Origin: Gordionus sp. m RMFG-2023 | Taxonomy: Eukaryota; Nematomorpha; Gordioida; Chordodea; Parachordodidae | DNA length: 64,000 nucleotides | Reading direction: 5' to 3' | Assembly: GCF_954871325.1 (NCBI RefSeq) | Contig: NC_088777.1 | Span: 40,649,366-40,713,365 of the forward strand | Part shown: one piece after another, positions 58,811-64,000 of the stretch | Position numbering within the stretch: the first letter of the stretch is position 1 | Layout of the letters: each line of letters starts with the position of its first letter | The notes under the pieces: model-generated | The model's database searches: none | Seen by the model: the letters and a program-made list of their open reading frames with translations, nothing else | Told to the model about the DNA's origin: nothing | Position numbers and translations under genes: made by a program

Positions 58811-59689
58811 TTTTGTTCTACAAGTATAGTTTTCATTTATATTAGAGTCGTTAAATATTATGGGAAAAAGATTCTACCAACATTGTGATGATAACTATCT
58901 CTGTGAATGTTGCACTACAAGATAAGTGACTAAAATTGCCGCTACTGTAGTTTCATCTGTATTATTTCCTATTTTTGGAGTACCTTCTTATGTATTTAAA
59001 CGTGATACATGATAATTAAACGCCTATCCCTATAATGTTATACACACACACGGTAGATTTACAATTGCGGTAGTTTTGCGGGACATTCACATAGAATATA
59101 TTTTTAATTGTAAAATTAAAATCGTTTTTTTTAAATAAAATTTTATCTTGTTTACATTCTTTTATATTTAAAAAAGATCGTTGGTTTTTTTTTATAAATT
59201 AATATATTCTAATAAATCAAGACGTATTTATTTTTAAAAATAGTTACCGACTTTGTATTAATATAAACTATTTATAAAAATAATAGGCGGATAATTAAGT
59301 CAATTCAAAATTCCGGCCGGCGGCCCACAAATAAATTTTTTTAGCAATTTTTATCTTTCTACCGCAATTTTCATATTTCTCCCGCAATTTGAAAATTTTG
59401 ACCTGGCAACCCTGTTCAACATAGATATATAGCTTATAAATTATCTATTATATATATTATAATATATTAGGTAAAATGCCACTTCAGATGTATTTAACAG
59501 TTATATAATATATTACAATTAATATTTTAATAAGTTTTACTATTAAATGCTTATGATAATAAATATAAGGAATATTTGCATTCAATTCTTTAACGCCATC
59601 TATTTATTTAAAAAAATTTTAAATTAAACATCTTATTATTCATCCCACAATGGATGTAATAAATTAGATATCTTTTCTTCTCATATTTT

Positions 59690-61125
59690 ACGTGTTTTTA
59701 GGAAAGCTATTTTCTCTGATAAACAGTTTTGAGTATACGAACATATTTTTGATATTTATAAACTACTATTATTTTAAGATTTAATATACCAACTAGAGGT
59801 GTTGCGAAAATAATATATAAAATCCTAATTGTTTTCATCATATTACTCTATCTCTTATTTTATAGTTACAAAATGTTTCATTTTATTATGACAACCTTGT
59901 CATGTAAATAACTCAAGGCTTCAATATTTATGCATAATTTCTTCTTATTTATAGTTTTCTTGTTTTATCAATTTATCTGTTAACATCGTGGGTATCATGG
60001 CTATGACTGCAAATTAACCAGCATATATTATTTGTTTAGCTATGAAATTTAAGGAGCATATTTTAGATAAGCAATAATGATCAACTGTTTTGTGGTTGGT
60101 ATATCATTAAAAATGGAAGATAATCTTTTAGAAATATAATATCTCACAATAATTTTCTCGATTACTTATCTAGCTTCCATCATGTCATCTAAGAGGAAAC
60201 TTTAACTACCACATTTTATGATTTGGATTGGTCGTTTATATTATTTTCTTCAAGAATTATTAATTTGGTTAGGCCTATAAATTTTTCCTTATTGGTCCAT
60301 TCTATATTGCGTAAAATGGTAACAGATAGTTATATTAGTTTCATGACCTTTGGCAATATAATTGCTAAGAATTATATTGCCTTATATGCTTTTTAAAAAC
60401 CATTATCAATTGAGGCATATGTATGTATTCCTTTTTATCACTTGTAATTCTTTAGACGCAAAATTTTTTTATACATGTGAAAATATTTTATACTGTCATA
60501 AATAGATTTTGTATTAAAAATATTATATTTAGAAATGTCTTGTATTATTTTAAATATTTATATGCTAGTTTATTTTGTATGCATAACAATGATATAAATA
60601 AGTTAAACCATCTTATATTTTAAAAAATTAAAAGGTGGGTTAGTCTTAGATTCATTTTTTAAATATAATCACCTAGTCCACCTTCATAAAAAAAGTCTTA
60701 TGAAAATTTAAGAATAAAAGATACTATAAAATATTATATCATAAATCGAAACCTTTAAAACTAAATTATCGTAGTAGACTTGTTTTCTATATATTAATAT
60801 TTCTTGCTGACAAATAATGGATAACCAAACTACAAAATGGCGCTACAGCTGATTACAATGTGTGGACACTTTTATAATGCATTGAATGAATGAATCGCCA
60901 ATCTATAGTTATATATATCATTGATGCATAATATGATAAATGACAAAATATGAAATTCAGAATAATTGTTCCAAGTTAGCAAATCTTAAAAATGTATTAT
61001 ATATTAATATAAAACCCGGCCAAAGGCCGGGCAAATTAGGGGGAATTATTTTAGTTGAGCCCACAGAGATGGTAAAGTCTAGCGAAGCCCCTGCATTAAA
61101 GATGCCAAATTTGATAGCTTAATAC
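59690..61125 (-). mobile_element. 5'-truncated LINE copy with unoccupied MULE target
   Basis: Homologous to 22515-23465 joined to 29549-29700. At about 60942-60955 the text GACAAAATATGAAATTCAGA is continuous where the other copy is split by the MULE. The minus-strand protein end reads ASLDFTISVGSTK, equivalent to ASLAFTISGGSAK near 29650. It is 5'-truncated shortly beyond. A 337-bp MITE has inserted at 60587. Confidence 0.75.
60587..60923. mobile_element. 337-bp non-autonomous element
   Basis: Ends CAATGATATAAATA...TATATATATCATTG are flanked by the perfect 8-bp duplication ATGCATAA (60579-60586 and 60924-60931). It is absent from the homologous LINE copy near 23445, confirming it as an insertion. 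Noncoding. Probably hAT-mobilised, judging by duplication length. Confidence 0.88.
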
Positions 61126-61129
61126 TTAG

Positions 61130-61780
61130 ATATGAAATTACATTATCAATAATAACACAAAATTGGTTTATATTAACATATAAATATATTTAATCTTATA
61201 ATTGTGAAAAATCGAATAAGTGATAAAAAATAAATTTTTTCAGTTCTAACGCTTCGCAATTAACGGTGTACATTCTTTATTATCAAACACAGGCAGTTTT
61301 TCTATTATCAAATAAAGTTAAAAGATAGATTTGTTTAAAATTACTTGATAAAAACATGAAAGAATTAAGACAAATTATAACATTCATGATTATGATTTTG
61401 GTGACTATATGTTTTAATAAAAACCTAACAACCACTTAAGCAATAGCTATTACAGTGAATATAAATGACTACGAAGTCATAGTCAATTTAAAGGGTTCAT
61501 CTTCTTTTTTAAAATTTGAAAATGGGGCTAAAATGAAGGAAATTTAGCGGGAGGGGGCTTAGCTCCACTAGCAATACACACTGATTGTATTTTACTTGGA
61601 AATAACCGATAATCAATACTAAAAATTTATTTTAAAATTTCTTATATTATATATAAATTTCATCTGTATAAATATACATCCTAGGCTAGGTAATTAATTT
61701 ACAAGTATTTTGTAAAATTTTTATATCCAGGTGTGCAAATGATGCCGAATGCAGATGTCATGTTGTAAAATTTTATAATA
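61130..61780. other. A+T-rich stretch without supported features
   Basis: One G-richer segment at about 61550-61575 (GCGGGAGGGGGCTTAGC) resembles hAT-end text elsewhere. Nothing else is supported. Confidence 0.35.
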
Positions 61781-61814
61781 AAAATTTAGGTACAACTCAA
61801 TGAAATTGCCGTCT

Positions 61815-62733
61815 ATTACTTTAAAAAGTAGAACGCTATTGTTACCGCTATTTTAAAAAAAGTAGCGCAAACTACTTTTTAAACTACTTTGGAATGTTTT
61901 TTTATATCTCTATTTCCACAAAATTTCAAATTATATATAATTTTTTTTAAATATTTTATCTCAATAATAATAACATTTCCATACTGTCTTCCAATCCTAG
62001 AGCAACAATTAGAAAGTATAAGCTATGACTAAATAATCGTTCAACACTAGCATGCAAAGCAGCATTAAATTAAGTATTTTTTTTATATAAGAAAAATCAT
62101 CAAAAAGATTCATTTGAGTATTTTTAGATTTAAAAAATTGCGTCTATAAAGCATTCTCAATAGTATTAATTAATTATTTCAAAAAAATCATCTATAAGTA
62201 GGTGGCGTTTTTGATTTGACTAGAAAATAATATTAATAGATGCTAGGAAGAACACTTGTATGAGTTTTTAAAAAATAGTTAAAATGGAAAACAATTATCA
62301 TTGTTCCCATAATTCGAACATCATTTGGGAATATTGATATTTCCCTTTTTAGCGATTTCTTTAAAAAACTCGATTAAAATAAGATATAAGCAAGGTTCCA
62401 GTTTTTTTTATTTTTAGCGATTTAATGGGAACCAAATTTGTTTGATATCTATAGCAAAATTATCTTCAATCTATATTGTCGACAATTTAAATTTTTTGAA
62501 AACTAGGTTTATAATGCAGATTTTTAAATATAAATTTCAAAATTAAATTAAAATTATGATTTTAGGATTAATTATAAATATATTTTAATTTTTATATGTA
62601 TTTATTATATGAAAGTAGCTACTTTCTAAATTAGTAGAGAGCTACCGCTATCGCTGTTTTTTTAAGGTAGCGCGCTAAAGCAATGGCTACTGAAAAAGGT
62701 AGCGCGCTACTTTAACAAAATCGACTGCTGTCC
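61815..62733 (-). mobile_element. decayed hAT remnant, AGTAGCGCGC family
   Basis: Both sides carry AGTAGCGC/GGTAGCGCGCTAC words in inverted orientation, the same as at 11708-13269. The right end is probably CGACTG near 62733. At about 62000-62075 the minus strand reads ASVERLFSHSLYFL, a decayed hATC signature. Left end and target duplication are not recoverable. Confidence 0.6.
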
Positions 62734-62825
62734 CCTCATTAAAATTTATATTAGACTGCTTATAATAACATGATCTATCCGATTTGTTACAAAAAATTGA
62801 ATTAACTCTATCTAATGGTAAGCAG

Positions 62826-63028
62826 AAAATAATTCCCGGGAAAAAAAATCCCCAATAATAATTCTTAGTAAATAATTCCCTTGAATTGATTTTCTTAAAA
62901 TTTTTAAACAATTTATTTGAGATGGATACATTTATAGGGAATTTTTTTTTCATCTATTTTATTAAATTTTGTAATTTTTAATATCTTAATAAACAGGGAT
63001 TATTTTCCCGGGGAATTATTTTCCTAGA
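62826..63028. repeat. 200-bp MITE-like inverted repeat
   Basis: GAAAATAATTCCCGGGAAAA on the left and TTTTCCCGGGGAATTATTTTC on the right are inverted copies of about 30 bp around an A+T core. No clear duplication. Confidence 0.6.
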
Positions 63029-63304
63029 TTCCTACTATATATCTCTCAAACCTTTAATTAACCTCAAACCCTATCCCATATCTTTCTAATCCTACTCTAC
63101 TCCTTATCTAATTTATTACATATTTAAACCCTAAATATATTTCTGCTAATTAAGAAAAATTCCTTCAGGTATATTATTTGAGTTGAACTATTATTATATT
63201 ATTGAGAATGAATATATACATACAAAAATAAAACACAATTATAATTTATCTGTTGTATATGCAAATTCGAATGTTAATTTTGAAAAGTGATTATTCATAA
63301 ATAA

Positions 63305-63728
63305 ATGGTAGACGAAGATAATATTTTTGGGGTAATTTGTCTATGTAAATAATCTTAAATTGAACATAATATTTTTCTATAAATTTTATATATATATTCA
63401 AATATGCAAATTTTATATATTTAATTCTTCGAAAATTGTTTAATTTATATATATATATATATATATACATTGTTAATTCAAAAAAGTTTAGTTTTGAATA
63501 ATTTTGGATTCTGCGAAATTTATGTTATTATTTTTAACGAACGATATTTGGAAATAAAATTAATAAAACCAAAGGAAAGAGTTAATAAAGAAAAGAAAGA
63601 TTTAACAAACCTATAATTCTTAAATTGCTCTCCCAATACTGATTAAACACCCTGAGTAAGTTCGGAATTATAACAATTTGGACCGAAGTAAATCAGGGAC
63701 CTTTAGATATTCACGTAGGAATTAAAAG
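63305..63728 (+). CDS. possible start of a host gene running off the window
   Basis: An ATG at 63305 gives MVDEDNIFG to a GGG|GTAATT donor (phase 0). A second open block at 63661-63728 follows CCTGAGTAAG and reads FGIITIWTEVNQGPLDIHVG, ending at AAAAG|GTAAAA (phase 2). Both joins are compatible, with a 329-bp intron. The second block is strikingly non-random against its A+T surroundings. Downstream to 64000 there are two short hydrophobic frames (63749-63860 and from 63859) whose stop and start overlap (TAATG). They may be chance products of A+T sequence or further exons. No family recognised. Confidence 0.25.
63446..63470. repeat. (TA)n microsatellite
   Basis: About twelve uninterrupted TA dinucleotides in an A+T background. 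Confidence 0.9.
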
Positions 63729-64000
63729 GTAAAAACAGATTTATTTTATGGTATATAAATTATTATTACTTTTATTTATGATAGTAGTAATTTTATATGT
63801 ATACAATTTTTTTAAATTATTTAAAATTTTATTAATTAAGTGGTTATTGAGTACTTTATAATGTATATTACACAGATTAATTTATTAAGTTTAGTTTTTG
63901 AATATATAGGTATAATTATAATTTTGTTATTAATTTTAAGTTTCTCGATAGGATTAATAATAGGTAGAAATACTTCGGTAATAAGATTGGAAAATAAAGA

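Larger units (their letters stand above)
56256..59414. mobile_element. 3.2-kb foldback hAT element with an inverted partial duplication
   Basis: Ends CAGGGTTGCCATGTC...GACCTGGCAACCCTG are flanked by the perfect 8-bp duplication TTCAACAT (56248-56255 and 59415-59422). The left two thirds carry a plus-strand hAT transposase relic. The right part (about 58185-59414) is an inverted copy of the left end and the middle of that gene, lacking a piece corresponding to about 57130-57330. The two halves therefore converge, and the element can fold back on itself. Confidence 0.92.

Noticed and set aside
58554-58829. 91-codon plus-strand frame
   Set aside because: Antisense shadow of the hAT fragment at 58541-58810.
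62687-62953. 88-codon minus-strand frame
   Set aside because: Spans a hAT end and the MITE-like inverted repeat; mixed repeat sequence without a domain.

Overview
This is an A+T-rich window from a small-intron animal genome. Three gene calls rest on recognisable families: ATPSCKMT, the mitochondrial ATP-synthase c-subunit lysine methyltransferase; a single-pass receptor with LDL-receptor class A and EGF modules; and a PHF20-like tandem-Tudor gene. Most introns are about 45-110 bp with TAG acceptors, and a few of 600-1400 bp hold repeats. The species cannot be fixed from the sequence. It looks like an invertebrate with a transposon-loaded genome.

Layout. 1-7.5 kb: gene fragments on the minus strand (an acidic N-terminal exon, a C2H2 finger exon, a three-exon 102-aa gene) among short repeats. 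7.6-11.7 kb: a 4.1-kb foldback element with two inverted satellite arrays. 11.7-15.2 kb: a deleted hAT element and a non-autonomous hAT element with perfect target duplications. 15.2-22.4 kb: candidate minus-strand exons, hAT MITEs (one nested in another) and the PHF20-like gene. 22.5-30.6 kb: a LINE 3' part split by a 6.07-kb Mutator-like element (MULE) that encodes a DDE transposase, a SWIM finger and a C-terminal OTU protease domain. 30.6-36.7 kb: an old LTR-element fossil split by a hAT element and by a long-TIR element coding a poorly known DDE-like protein. 37.6-40.7 kb: a 3-kb element with about 620-bp inverted ends that carry tRNA-like segments. 42.6-47.1 kb: the receptor gene and ATPSCKMT, tail to tail, forming the cleanest host-gene island. 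47.3-64 kb: hAT remnants, a nearly complete hAT with a spliced transposase, a foldback hAT, candidate host exons, a second copy of the LINE 3' part, and a possible gene start at the right edge.

The strongest structural result is that at least nine insertions carry an 8-bp target duplication typical of hAT and one carries a perfect 9-bp duplication typical of Mutator. A second LINE copy near 60.94 kb preserves the MULE target unoccupied, which independently confirms the MULE ends. The recognisable genes are unrelated housekeeping or receptor genes and do not form a pathway. Gene calls without a recognised family rest on splice-phase consistency alone and carry low confidence.
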